A stretch of DNA of 64,000 nucleotides. It comes from Okeania sp. SIO2C9 (GTDB lineage Bacteria > Cyanobacteriota > Cyanobacteriia > Cyanobacteriales > Microcoleaceae). Of this stretch, positions 56,172 through 64,000 are shown one piece after another (the stretch's first letter is position 1; each line of letters begins with the position of its first letter). The notes beneath the pieces were generated by a model. It saw only the letters and a program-made list of their open reading frames with translations. It searched no databases and had not been told where the DNA came from. The stretch is taken from NCBI RefSeq assembly GCF_010672455.1, contig NZ_JAAHGO010000006.1, positions 44,151 to 108,150 on the forward strand, read 5' to 3'. The translations under genes and the position numbers were made by a program.

Positions 56172-56939
56172 TTAGCTTTCATATTGAGTTAATATTTCTA
56201 CCCCTGTTTCAGTAACAGCAACAGTATGCTCAAATTGTGCAGATAATTTACCATCCTTAGTAATAGCAGTCCAACCGTCGTCAAGTACCTTTGCTTCCCA
56301 AGTACCTTCATTAATCATCGGTTCAATAGTAAATACCATTCCAGCTCGCAACTTTTTCCCTTTTCCTCTGGTACCATAATGAGGAATCTGTGGTGCAGTG
56401 TGGAAAATATTGCTCACACCATGACCAACAAAATCTCTAACTACAGAAAAACCTTCTGCTTCAGCATATTCTTGAATAGCAGCTCCAATATCCCCAATTT
56501 TATTTCCAGGTTTAACTTCAGCAATGCCTAAATACATAGATTTTTCTGTAACTTCAACTAATTTTTTAGCCAATGGAGAAGGTTCACCTACGAAAAAAGT
56601 TTTAGAAGTATCCCCATGATAACCATCAAGAATTGGAGTCACATCAATATTAATAATATCTCCCTCTTTTAAGATTTGTTTTTTGTTCGGAATACCGTGA
56701 CAAACTACCTCATTAATACTGGTACAGATAGACTTAGGAAAACCGTGATAACCAAGGGGAGCGCTACGAGCGCCATGAGCTTGCGTCCAACGTTCTGCTT
56801 CTTCATCTAATTCTAGAGTGCTTACCCCAGGCTTGACAAAAGGTTCAAGATAATGTAATAATTCTGCAGCCAAACGTCCTGCCCGACGCATTTTTTCTAT
56901 TTCTCTTTTTGATAATAAAACGATAGTTTCAGTTGCCAT
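56172..56939 (-). CDS. map: Methionine aminopeptidase, type I
   Basis: A 255-residue metalloenzyme that removes N-terminal Met. The five metal ligands are Asp99 (INIDVT), Asp110 (YHGDTS), His173 (GHGVS), Glu206 (FTIEPM) and Glu237 (QFEHTV). His81 (CHGIPN) contacts substrate. The length matches the type Ia enzyme without an N-terminal zinc domain. Cyanobacteria often hold several copies; this one has no obvious operon partner. Cytosolic, start ATG at 56939. Confidence 0.96.
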   Translation of the reverse strand: MATETIVLLSKREIEKMRRAGRLAAELLHYLEPFVKPGVSTLELDEEAERWTQAHGARSAPLGYHGFPKSICTSINEVVCHGIPNKKQILKEGDIINIDVTPILDGYHGDTSKTFFVGEPSPLAKKLVEVTEKSMYLGIAEVKPGNKIGDIGAAIQEYAEAEGFSVVRDFVGHGVSNIFHTAPQIPHYGTRGKGKKLRAGMVFTIEPMINEGTWEAKVLDDGWTAITKDGKLSAQFEHTVAVTETGVEILTQYES

Positions 56940-57086
56940 TGGTTATTTAATTCGTCCTGCAAGCTATATGGTTGATAGACATAGCTTACTTTAGCACATA
57001 AATAATGACGGAGGAGTCAGGAGGACGGAGTCAGGAGTCAGTAGGAAAAAAGAAGAAAGTTTTTTCTCTTTTTATTTTGGGTTTAA

Positions 57087-57235
57087 TATAGAATCCGGTT
57101 ATACAGTATATGTTTATAATTCTATCCACACTTTCGGAGCCTTCAATCTCTCGACCTCCCCTTCTCCCCACACTCCCCACCCTCCCCACACTTCCCACCC
57201 CCAAACATAAGATAAGTATTCAACCGGATTTTATA
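57087..57235. mobile_element. MITE with TATAGAATCCGG left end, TAA flanks
   Basis: Right end CCGGATTTTATA, TAA on both sides. Contains ccccaca/ccccacc units. Confidence 0.75.
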
Positions 57236-57354
57236 TAATACCCCACCGTCTACACGGTGTTGACAATTGGTTAGGGTTTGAGTCCCCATCCATTTTTTCT
57301 TCCTTCTTCCTTCTTTCTTCTTCCTTCTTCAAGGCTAATTAAGCGAACATGATA
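57236..57354. mobile_element. Composite repeat: TAATACCCCACCGTC end and a TATCATG right end
   Basis: Begins TAATACCCCACCGTC with a small CACGGTGTT hairpin, as also seen reversed at about 5210-5240 and degenerately at 60296. Ends AAGCGAACATGATA. Confidence 0.5.
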
Positions 57355-57598
57355 TAATCATTAAAAATCAAAAATTAGAACATAACGTTGAACCTATCCC
57401 ACTATTTTTAACAGGCTTATTTGTTGAAGTAAAATATACTTTAAAAGCTTAATTTTTCGTTTTTAACTCTCAAAATATTTAGAGTTTTTAGCAAAAATAT
57501 TATTACTAGGATAGGTTCAATTGTTTGGGGTGATCAGACACGGGTGTGGCAGGTCATTGACTATCCTCATGCAATTGACCTTCTGCCTTCTGCCTTCT

Positions 57599-59491
57599 TC
57601 AAGGTGTTTCATTTGTTGCTGGAAAATCATCTGATGTCTCATCATCATAAAAGCGATAAAACAGAGGCTCATCTTTAAAATTATGTTCGTCTAAAACATG
57701 GTGAATTATGCCCTGTTGTAACATTAATTGACCCATTAAAATAGCTTCTTCCCTAGTAGCTCGTTCGTGAGTCATTAACCACTCTACCGCATCCGACCCA
57801 AAAAAGACATTTTGAAATTTCTTAAATTGAAATTTGCGGTCTTTGATAGAAACTCCGTTAGCTCCACGCATGGCAGTGGCGATCGCCTCCCAGTCGTACT
57901 CTTCTTTGATAGCAGGTGCTTCGATAGATGGAATTTCTTCAGGTTGGGGTAGATATTCTACAGGAGTTTGCGACCGCAACCAAGCATAGATTTCTGGGTC
58001 GAGGTCTTTGAGATGTAAGTCTTGTTGAGGACGAGCTACTTCTACTCCATACTTTCGCAAATATCTTTCTATCTGGTTATAGAGGTGGGTTCTCACCTTT
58101 GGTTGCTTGAGAGGGTCGCGGATAAAAGCTACTACCCGAAACTGTAACCCATCCTCTGCATATTCCCGAAATTTAACTTTGGGAGGTGGATGACGGAGAA
58201 TATCTGGATGTTCTACTTGAGCTGAAGCAAGCAAAACTTTGTAGACAAAATCAATATCTGTTCCATAAGGAACTTTCACATAAGCTTTCACCCTAGTTAT
58301 ACCACTGCGGTTCCAGTTGAGGACTTCCCCTTCAATAAAGCGAGAGTTGGGAATGGTAATAATATAGCGCTCGATATTAGAAATGTCAGTAGTTCTGGCA
58401 CCGATGCGTTGGACTAAACCTTGAAATTCTCCAACTTGAACTAATTCTCCAACTTTGACCGGACGAGCGACAATTAAAATTAATCCACAAATAAAGTCTT
58501 TAACAATATTTTGTAATCCAAAACCAATTCCCACTCCGAGCGCTCCAAGCAAAATAGCTAGAGACTGAAAGTCTACTCCTCCAGCATTAAGAATTAAGAC
58601 CGCTCCTACAGAAAGCAGTCCGTATTGGACAAAAAAAGCGATCGTGTCTTGGTGGCTGCGTTCAGCTTCTGTAAGGGGGAGGAAGCGAGATTTGAGGATA
58701 CTCACAAACCAACTTACCCCTACCCAAAGTGCGACTATAGTTAGGGCGATCGCTAATATTCTGGTTAGGGAAATGCTTTCTTCTCCCAGTTTAAACATTC
58801 TAGAATTAAATGTACTGTCTAGAAGTTTGAAAGCTTCATAAAACCAAGCTCTAGTTATGGGAAATAGTTGAATTCCATACTTGATAAATGTTGCCCATAC
58901 TCCTACTTGGAATAATAGTAAACCTAATAGTTGTGAGGAGTGCCAACGTTGAGGATTTTTAATTTTCTGACGTAGAATATAACGAAATAGTAATACCAAA
59001 CCCCCCTGAAGCGACAGGGCGATGATCAAAGCAAATATTAGCTTTTTGACTGCCGAGCTCGTATAGCTTGGTGTTAGTTCCTGCCAGCATAGTTCTAAAC
59101 CCTGCTGGAGTTGTTCCTGCCACATTTGTGCCTGAACCTCTGAGTACATAGAATTAAGGCCATCCTCTTCTGCCAATTGCACTAAGAAGCGGTTATTAAC
59201 TTTCAAGACTATATCTCGATCTGAACGAACTATTGTTATCTCCGGTGGTTTTTCCTGGTCAATACTTTCAGCTAATGCTGACTCCAGAGTTGATGTGATA
59301 AATGTAGCTCGTTCCTGAGCTGTGATATTTCCCCACGGGCCAACTTCTAATAATTCTCGACCATTTAATACCACCGGAGCTTTTACACTTATTGCATCTT
59401 CTGCTAGGACGGGAGAGAATAGAAATATTGATAGTAAACAGATGCACAATGCCAGAATTAACCTAAACCCATATTTTTGAAGTCTTGACAT
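57599..59491 (-). CDS. MscS-type mechanosensitive channel with DEP domain
   Basis: 630 residues from ATG 59491; the longer reading to 59587 is only translated gaagaagga repeats. Signal peptide about 1-30 (ends VLAED). An N-terminal periplasmic part, then five or so transmembrane helices. The MscS pore segment is LGALGVGIGFGLQNIVKDFI, with the beta domain ARPVKVGELVQVGEF. A C-terminal DEP domain (about the last 90 residues: FFGSDAVEWLMTHERATREEA) is fused to it. DEP domains bind membranes or signalling partners, so gating may respond to more than tension (inference). Other cyanobacterial MscS fusions exist, usually with cyclic-nucleotide domains. Confidence 0.9.
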   Translation of the reverse strand: MSRLQKYGFRLILALCICLLSIFLFSPVLAEDAISVKAPVVLNGRELLEVGPWGNITAQERATFITSTLESALAESIDQEKPPEITIVRSDRDIVLKVNNRFLVQLAEEDGLNSMYSEVQAQMWQEQLQQGLELCWQELTPSYTSSAVKKLIFALIIALSLQGGLVLLFRYILRQKIKNPQRWHSSQLLGLLLFQVGVWATFIKYGIQLFPITRAWFYEAFKLLDSTFNSRMFKLGEESISLTRILAIALTIVALWVGVSWFVSILKSRFLPLTEAERSHQDTIAFFVQYGLLSVGAVLILNAGGVDFQSLAILLGALGVGIGFGLQNIVKDFICGLILIVARPVKVGELVQVGEFQGLVQRIGARTTDISNIERYIITIPNSRFIEGEVLNWNRSGITRVKAYVKVPYGTDIDFVYKVLLASAQVEHPDILRHPPPKVKFREYAEDGLQFRVVAFIRDPLKQPKVRTHLYNQIERYLRKYGVEVARPQQDLHLKDLDPEIYAWLRSQTPVEYLPQPEEIPSIEAPAIKEEYDWEAIATAMRGANGVSIKDRKFQFKKFQNVFFGSDAVEWLMTHERATREEAILMGQLMLQQGIIHHVLDEHNFKDEPLFYRFYDDETSDDFPATNETP

Positions 59492-59662
59492 ATAGCACAA
59501 GGAAGAAGGAAGAAGGAACAGGGAAGAAGGAACAGGGAAGAAGGAAGAAGGTTGATTATTGACATTCCGTTTTTTTAGATATTCCATAAGTCAAATAAGG
59601 AAGAAGCAAGAAGGAGGAAGGCTTTAGTTCTCTGGGATAGAAGATTCATTATTAATATTCCC
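59492..59662. repeat. gaagaagga / gaacaggga arrays
   Basis: Short tandem repeats directly before the MscS-DEP gene. They contain in-frame codons but no gene. Confidence 0.6.
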
Positions 59663-59733
59663 AGGACTTACGCAAGTTGACCTGTAGGGGCGAATGGTAT
59701 TCGCACTATATGTAGAGTCTCTGCGTAAGTCCT
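59663..59733. repeat. AGGACTTACGCA inverted-repeat element
   Basis: AGGACTTACGCA and TGCGTAAGTCCT, 71 bp in all, with half of the ggggcgaatgg palindrome inside. This terminal sequence is common in cyanobacterial genomes. Confidence 0.75.
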
Positions 59734-60105
59734 GATTCCGTTTTTTGAGCTATTCCATAAATCAAATAATGGCTACTGCTATATTTTATAGCAGAAGAAA
59801 GAAGGGAAAAGGAAAAAGTGGATGGAAATAGTCTTCGACAAACCACTTCGTTTCTAGGTTGTGGTGCATTGTCATGGTGGTCTATTGTAATTATTTTGGT
59901 CAAGGGAAACGGTAGTGGGAGCATCTTGCTCCCATGAAGCGCCACTGTTCATCCCCATCTACCATTATGCGAGCAGGACTATCTGTGTCTATGCCAAATA
60001 ATTGTAGTGGACTGACACACCTAAAATGTTGTAGTAGGGGCAGGTTCAGGATTTAAATTAACAAGTTTAAGCACCAGATTAAATAAACCAGTCCCAAATA
60101 TCTAA
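59734..60105. other. Spacer with the GGGAGCATCTTGCTCCC hairpin
   Basis: Hairpin at 59918-59938. No ORF with coding character. Confidence 0.5.
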
Positions 60106-60210
60106 TATCATGTCCGGATAATTAGTGATCAAAAAAACTTTCTCTTTTTTCTTGCTTCTTTCTTCTCTCCTGACTTCTGAGGACTGAGGACTGACTCCTC
60201 CATCGTGATA
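60106..60210. mobile_element. TATCATG-type MITE with decayed right end
   Basis: Left end TATCATGTCCGGATAATTAG and the conserved agtgatcaaaaaaactttctc. The right end is reduced to GTGATA; left flank TAA. Confidence 0.6.
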
Positions 60211-60489
60211 CTATTTTTCCAGATTTATGTTTCAATTAATCTAGCAGAACTAAAACTAAAATAGTCAGATAATTTATCTTTTCTTTTGCGGGTTTAATAC
60301 CTCACCATCAACGGCTGAAAATTGTTTGGGATTTGAATTCATAAGCAATTTTCCCTTCTGCCTTCTGCCTTCTTGAAGTTTGAATTGAGATAAAGTAAGC
60401 CTATCAAAATCAATCATGTACTGCTAATTAAGTCTATTAAATCAAAACAGCAAATCTGATTTTTTTACTATCTATGCACAAATTAATTT

Positions 60490-61386
60490 ATGAAAAAATC
60501 ACTACTATATTTAACAGTTATAATTATCTGTGGGTGCAGTGACTTATCTACTACTGAAAATCCATTAAACTTGCCTACCACATCACCTACTCCTACCTTT
60601 GTAGAATGCCCACAAAAACCAATAATTCGTCTGGATAAAACAGACGCTAAATCTTTATCTTTAACTGAAAATATTATCACTATATCCGATACTGTTAACT
60701 CTGAAAAACAGCTTGGCTATAAATTTTATGCCAGAAGGGGTAAAGACTTTAACTATAGAATTACCAGCAATGTTTGTATTTGGATATTTTCCCCAGATAC
60801 GAAACTATTACAACGTCGAGAATTAATCATCGCTGAACAGAGGGATTCACCAATTTCTGGAGAACAAATGTCTATCGATCTACCTCTAACAGGAGAATAT
60901 ATTGTGCAAGTTTCAAGTCCTAGTGAATCTACAGAATTCAAGCTAGAAATGAGTTTAGGAGATTTAGCAACACCAGAACCTTCTACAGTTAATATCGACG
61001 AAACTTCATCAACGCCAAAATCAGAAACGACACCTCAAGAATCTACTTCTAAAACTTCTAGTGAAGCAGCAGTAAAAAATTATTATTCTAATCTTAATCA
61101 AGGTAAATATGAGCAAGCTTGGAATCAACTATCAACAAGTTTTCAAGATAATCAACAACTACATCCAGATGGTTATAATTCCTATTATGATTGGTGGACA
61201 GGAATTAATAATATTGCTATTCAAGATGTTAAGCAGGTCAGCACAAGTACAGACACGGCTACAGTAAATGCTCTGGTAAAATATACAAAAAAATCAGGAG
61301 AAAATATTGCTCAATCTCTGGAGTTATTTTTAGTTTGGAATTCTACAGATAACAAATGGAATATAGATACAGTTAGTCTGAATTAG
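60490..61386 (+). CDS. Lipoprotein with C-terminal NTF2-like domain
   Basis: A 298-residue protein. The N-terminal MKKSLLYLTVIIICGC ends in a lipobox-like IxGC, so Cys16 would be lipidated. Residues about 40-160 are a beta-rich domain (YKFYARRGKDFNYRI, GEYIVQVSSPSESTEF) like pre-peptidase C-terminal domains. A Ser/Thr/Pro linker with EPST follows. Residues about 190-298 (AAVKNYYSNLNQGKYEQAWN) are an NTF2/SnoaL-like cone fold also seen at the C-termini of cyanobacterial Ser/Thr kinases. Eleven bases before the next gene. Likely a surface sensor or carrier. Confidence 0.75.
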   Translation: MKKSLLYLTVIIICGCSDLSTTENPLNLPTTSPTPTFVECPQKPIIRLDKTDAKSLSLTENIITISDTVNSEKQLGYKFYARRGKDFNYRITSNVCIWIFSPDTKLLQRRELIIAEQRDSPISGEQMSIDLPLTGEYIVQVSSPSESTEFKLEMSLGDLATPEPSTVNIDETSSTPKSETTPQESTSKTSSEAAVKNYYSNLNQGKYEQAWNQLSTSFQDNQQLHPDGYNSYYDWWTGINNIAIQDVKQVSTSTDTATVNALVKYTKKSGENIAQSLELFLVWNSTDNKWNIDTVSLN

Positions 61387-61397
61387 TTAGAATTATT

Positions 61398-61781
61398 ATG
61401 GTAGAATATTCTTTTACTCTCACAAACAAAAATACTAATCAAATATCTAGATATCTTCTAGACTTAGAAGAATATTATGAAAATCAGCCTGCCAGTTTTT
61501 TTACCCCAATAGTATGCAATAAAATTAGAAATGAACTACAAAGTCAAAGTAGCTGTCATATTAATGATATGTACTTACAAATAATTATCAAAACATGGAT
61601 TCAAGATATCAAAGAAGGATATAGAGATAGTAATATTGTTCTAGATTTACCTAAAATTAATCATCGGAATATTAACAATCTCAAAGAATCAGGAAATCAA
61701 AAAATTCCTCAACTTATTTATCCAGATTTATCTGATATAGAACCAAAAATTGGTGCATTACCCCCCCTAGATTTTTCTTAA
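61398..61781 (+). CDS. Hypothetical protein, operon with the lipoprotein
   Basis: A 127-residue protein, 11 bp after the lipoprotein stop. Helical middle (ISRYLLDLEEYYENQPASFF, MYLQIIIKTWIQDIKEGY) with two Cys. The C-terminus ends PKIGALPPLDFS. No signal peptide or motif. Not recognised. The shared strand with FHA and kinase genes suggests a signalling context. Confidence 0.55.
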   Translation: MVEYSFTLTNKNTNQISRYLLDLEEYYENQPASFFTPIVCNKIRNELQSQSSCHINDMYLQIIIKTWIQDIKEGYRDSNIVLDLPKINHRNINNLKESGNQKIPQLIYPDLSDIEPKIGALPPLDFS

Positions 61782-61787
61782 CTAGCT

Positions 61788-61830
61788 ATTAGCTATCAGC
61801 TATCAGCTATCAGCTATCAGCTATCAGCTC
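61788..61830. repeat. agctatc heptamer array
   Basis: Five or six tandem agctatc units just after the stop codon. Confidence 0.7.
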
Positions 61831-61998
61831 AAAATTTGTGCATAAATAATGGTATATGTTTGGGTAGCATTCCGGAACGGAAAAGTTTTTTAAAGTAAGA
61901 AAAAATAAGGAAGGAGCAAGAAGAAATAAGGTAGTTAGCTCAAGACTGTTACTAAACAAAAACATAAAATTAAAAATTATCTGGCAGAAAAGAAGTTA

Positions 61999-62312
61999 AG
62001 AGGTTGTCTGAGAAGTCCCATTTGCTACATCTAAGCCCCCGCGCATCCCCCAATTTTGGGGGACTAGAGCAAGCAAATTGACTCTTGCTCTCCCCAAAGT
62101 TGGCAGGGTCTATTTATTGTCACTAGAGAAAAATTTATGGGGAGATGGGGGAATGGGGAGATGGGGAGGTGGGGAGATGGAGAGATTTGTATATTTGCAT
62201 AATTTTTTGTATTTCTTATGAATATTCTCTGACGACAAAGAATTAGCCCTGCCATGCGTTGGGCGACTAGAGGGGCAAAATTCAGTATCAAAAAACTTTT
62301 CAGATATCCTCT
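61999..62312. mobile_element. AGAGGTTGTCTGAG MITE, full copy
   Basis: Imperfect inverted ends AGAGGTTGTCTGAGAAGTCC and (complement) AGAGGATATCTGAAAAGTTT. The interior has C-rich hairpins and ggggagatgg units. Confidence 0.75.
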
Positions 62313-62340
62313 AAAATAAATTTATTTTTTGATAAAAATT

Positions 62341-63006
62341 ATGACTATTAATTGTAATGTATGTTTCTACGATAGAAATTCAGATAAAAATCAATTTTGC
62401 GAAGTTTGTGGTTCAGAAATACAACCATCAATTACTTTGTTTGAAGCTGCAGATACAGGAATTCAAGAGGGAGAAACACAAACTGTTTTACAAACAGATG
62501 AACAACCAGTAAATTTCCATCAAAGTATTAATCAAAATATTAACAATAATCCTGTAACCGCACCAGTTAATACAAATATTCACACTAGCTCACCTCCAAC
62601 TCTAGAAACTTCTAAAAAAGCAAATATTTTACCTACAAATTCTGCTAATCCTACTGTAATTACTGGAACAATTGCTAAACTTATTCCGAAACAAGTAGGT
62701 TCGCCCGTACCAGAATTTATTATCGATAGTAATAATGCTCTGATTGGTAAATTTGACACTAATATTGGTCCTGTAGAAATTGATTTAGATGGATTTTATG
62801 GAGATGAAACAGTTTCTTCTACCCATGCAGAAATCTATTTTGAAAATAATCAATGGCAAATCAAAGATATGGGTTCTACTCATGGTATTTATATTAAACC
62901 TACAGGTAAAACTAGGTTTGGATACAGGACTAATAAACCAGAAGTTTTAAACTCAGGAGATGAAATTGCTATAGGTAAAATTAGGTTACTATTTCTGATT
63001 ATTTAA
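62341..63006 (+). CDS. Zinc-ribbon and FHA domain protein
   Basis: 221 residues from ATG 62341; the TTG at 62329 has no ribosome site and lies in the T-run after the MITE. Cys5, Cys8, Cys20 and Cys23 form a zinc ribbon (CNVC, FCEVCG). An Asn/Thr/Pro-rich linker spans about 40-115. The FHA domain (about 118-221) has VSSTHAEI, the phosphothreonine-loop pattern, and GSTHGIYI. FHA domains bind phosphothreonine peptides. The next gene is a Ser/Thr kinase with a similar zinc ribbon, so this is probably its substrate or scaffold (inference). Confidence 0.85.
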   Translation: MTINCNVCFYDRNSDKNQFCEVCGSEIQPSITLFEAADTGIQEGETQTVLQTDEQPVNFHQSINQNINNNPVTAPVNTNIHTSSPPTLETSKKANILPTNSANPTVITGTIAKLIPKQVGSPVPEFIIDSNNALIGKFDTNIGPVEIDLDGFYGDETVSSTHAEIYFENNQWQIKDMGSTHGIYIKPTGKTRFGYRTNKPEVLNSGDEIAIGKIRLLFLII

Positions 63007-63027
63007 TTTATAAGTCAGGAATCAGTA

Positions 63028-63052
63028 GGGGTGAATGGCCATTCGCCCTGAC
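63028..63052. repeat. GGGGTGAATGGCCATTCGCCC palindrome copy
   Basis: REP-like palindrome downstream of the FHA gene; the stem may act as a transcript end. Confidence 0.6.
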
Positions 63053-63142
63053 AAAAACAGAGGGTGGGGAGAAAAAGAAAATAGGAGGAATAATTGTACC
63101 TGTACCAAATACCGAATAATTAAGGTTTAAAGCCTCTTCTTT

Positions 63143-63385
63143 AGAGGTTGTCTGAGAAGTCCCATTTGCTACATCCAAGCCCCCGTTGGTCTCCCATTCA
63201 ACAAAAAGCGCAGTATCCTCTGGCTTCCCCCGATCCTGCGGGGGACGGGAGGGGGATGACACCAGGGGACGGGAGGGGGATTAATAAAGTGGTACTAGAG
63301 CAAGCAAATTAACTCTTGTTCCCCCCATGCGTTGGGGGGCTAGGGGGGCAAAATTCAGTATCAAAAAACTTTTCAGATATCCTCT
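63143..63385. mobile_element. AGAGGTTGTCTGAG MITE, second full copy
   Basis: Same ends as 61999-62312. It carries gatcctgcgggggacgggaggggga repeats in place of the agatgg array. Confidence 0.75.
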
Positions 63386-63497
63386 TAAAGGAGAAACAAG
63401 AAAAATTTTCCCTCTTGCATCAATCCTATCAACTTTCAACAATTATTAATTATTAATTGTTGAAGCCTTCCTTCTCCAATAAAATAAGGATACAAAA

Positions 63498-64000
63498 ATG
63501 TCGATAAACTGCCCAGTTTGTGGCGCAGAAAATTCTGATACTGCCATTACTTGTCGCGCTTGTGGTTGCCCTTTAACTAATATAAATTCAGTAGGATATC
63601 AACTTCCTAGTGGCACTTTACTTCAACAAGGTAAATATAGAATAGAAAAAACATTAGGTGAGGGTGGTTTTGGCATTACTTACAAAGCAATTGATTTAGA
63701 AAATTTTACCGATGTTGCGATTAAAGAACTTTGCCCAGATAAGTTTCTGAGACATGGCATAAATATTATTTGGCCTCCCTCTATTACTGCCAAAATTAAG
63801 CAGGAACAAATTCAAAAATTTAAGACAGAAGCAGAATATTTACAAAAATGTATCCATCCCAATATTGTCAGAGTTATTAATTGGTTTGAAGCTCACAATA
63901 CAGCTTATTTAGTAATGGAATTTGTCAGAGGTAAACCCCTATCTAAAATTTTGCAAGAAAAAGGTAGACTGCCAGAAAATCTTGTCAAAAAATATTTTAT
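63498..64000 (+). CDS. Zinc-ribbon Ser/Thr protein kinase, 5' part
   Basis: Starts at ATG 63498 after AAGGA and runs off the window. Residues 1-24 form a zinc ribbon (CPVCG, CRACG). The kinase begins at about 47: Gly-loop GEGGFG (54-59), Lys76 in VAIKEL, C-helix Glu in TEAEYLQ, HPNIVRVINWFE, and hinge YLVMEFVRGKPL. This is the usual layout of cyanobacterial Hanks-type kinases. The C-terminal part is unseen and may carry sensors. Confidence 0.92.
   Translation, partial: MSINCPVCGAENSDTAITCRACGCPLTNINSVGYQLPSGTLLQQGKYRIEKTLGEGGFGITYKAIDLENFTDVAIKELCPDKFLRHGINIIWPPSITAKIKQEQIQKFKTEAEYLQKCIHPNIVRVINWFEAHNTAYLVMEFVRGKPLSKILQEKGRLPENLVKKYF

Noticed and set aside
59492-59587. Longer N-terminus for the MscS-DEP protein
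   Set aside because: The added codons are tandem repeat DNA and would bury the signal peptide that starts at 59491.
62329-62340. TTG start for the FHA protein
   Set aside because: No ribosome site, and it lies in the T-rich end of the upstream spacer; the ATG at 62341 begins directly before the zinc ribbon.

Overview
The window looks like a chromosome segment of a filamentous, AT-rich, repeat-laden cyanobacterium, probably of the Trichodesmium/Okeania/Oscillatoria kind. The evidence is scattered GCGATCGC (HIP1) octamers, a CcsA-type cytochrome c assembly protein, KGK and DUF3326 proteins, XisH/XisI, a PEP-CTERM protein, pentapeptide proteins and a zinc-ribbon Ser/Thr kinase. Real genes cover about 72% of the window. 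Most of the rest is small non-autonomous mobile elements (MITEs), REP-like hairpins and heptamer arrays. No rRNA, tRNA or CRISPR array was seen.

Layout. 1-2873: 5' part of a giant Calx-beta surface protein (minus). 3283-11482: alpha/beta hydrolases, a ferrochelatase-like protein with a His-rich tail, a PLP ammonia-lyase, pentapeptide genes (one frameshifted) and a ridA remnant broken by two MITEs. 11483-25893: WD40/TPR protein, QueC-like PP-loop protein, methyltransferase, a receptor-like binding protein with a membrane anchor, DUF3326, a membrane-anchored subtilase with a small partner, and a flavin-reductase-like protein. 26374-31919: a GNAT protein, then a minus-strand accessory island: PD-(D/E)XK-like protein, XisI/XisH, a HEPN toxin with a ParD-nucleotidyltransferase fusion, and a TnpB element sitting in a decayed nucleotidyltransferase gene.

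32128-46495: the most unusual locus. A roughly 4011-residue protein combines a divergent subtilase domain, about 2700 residues of coiled coil broken by aromatic-rich tips, a hydrophobic Gly/Ala-rich block, a LysM-like domain and a glycine-rich C-terminus. It diverges from a PqqD/M50 membrane protease gene followed by a PEP-CTERM protein. The shared 0.9 kb leader holds three 17-bp near-palindromes and a candidate structured RNA.

46864-64000: rhomboid protease, a phosphorothioation-associated methyltransferase with a duplicated domain, KGK protein, CcsA-type protein, SNase-like nuclease, methionine aminopeptidase, an MscS-DEP channel, and a plus-strand series of lipoprotein, small protein, zinc-ribbon FHA protein and zinc-ribbon Ser/Thr kinase (cut by the window end).

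Several MITE families recur. The main one has TATCATGTCCGG-type ends and mostly identical 3-bp TNA flanks, and it demonstrably inserted into ridA.
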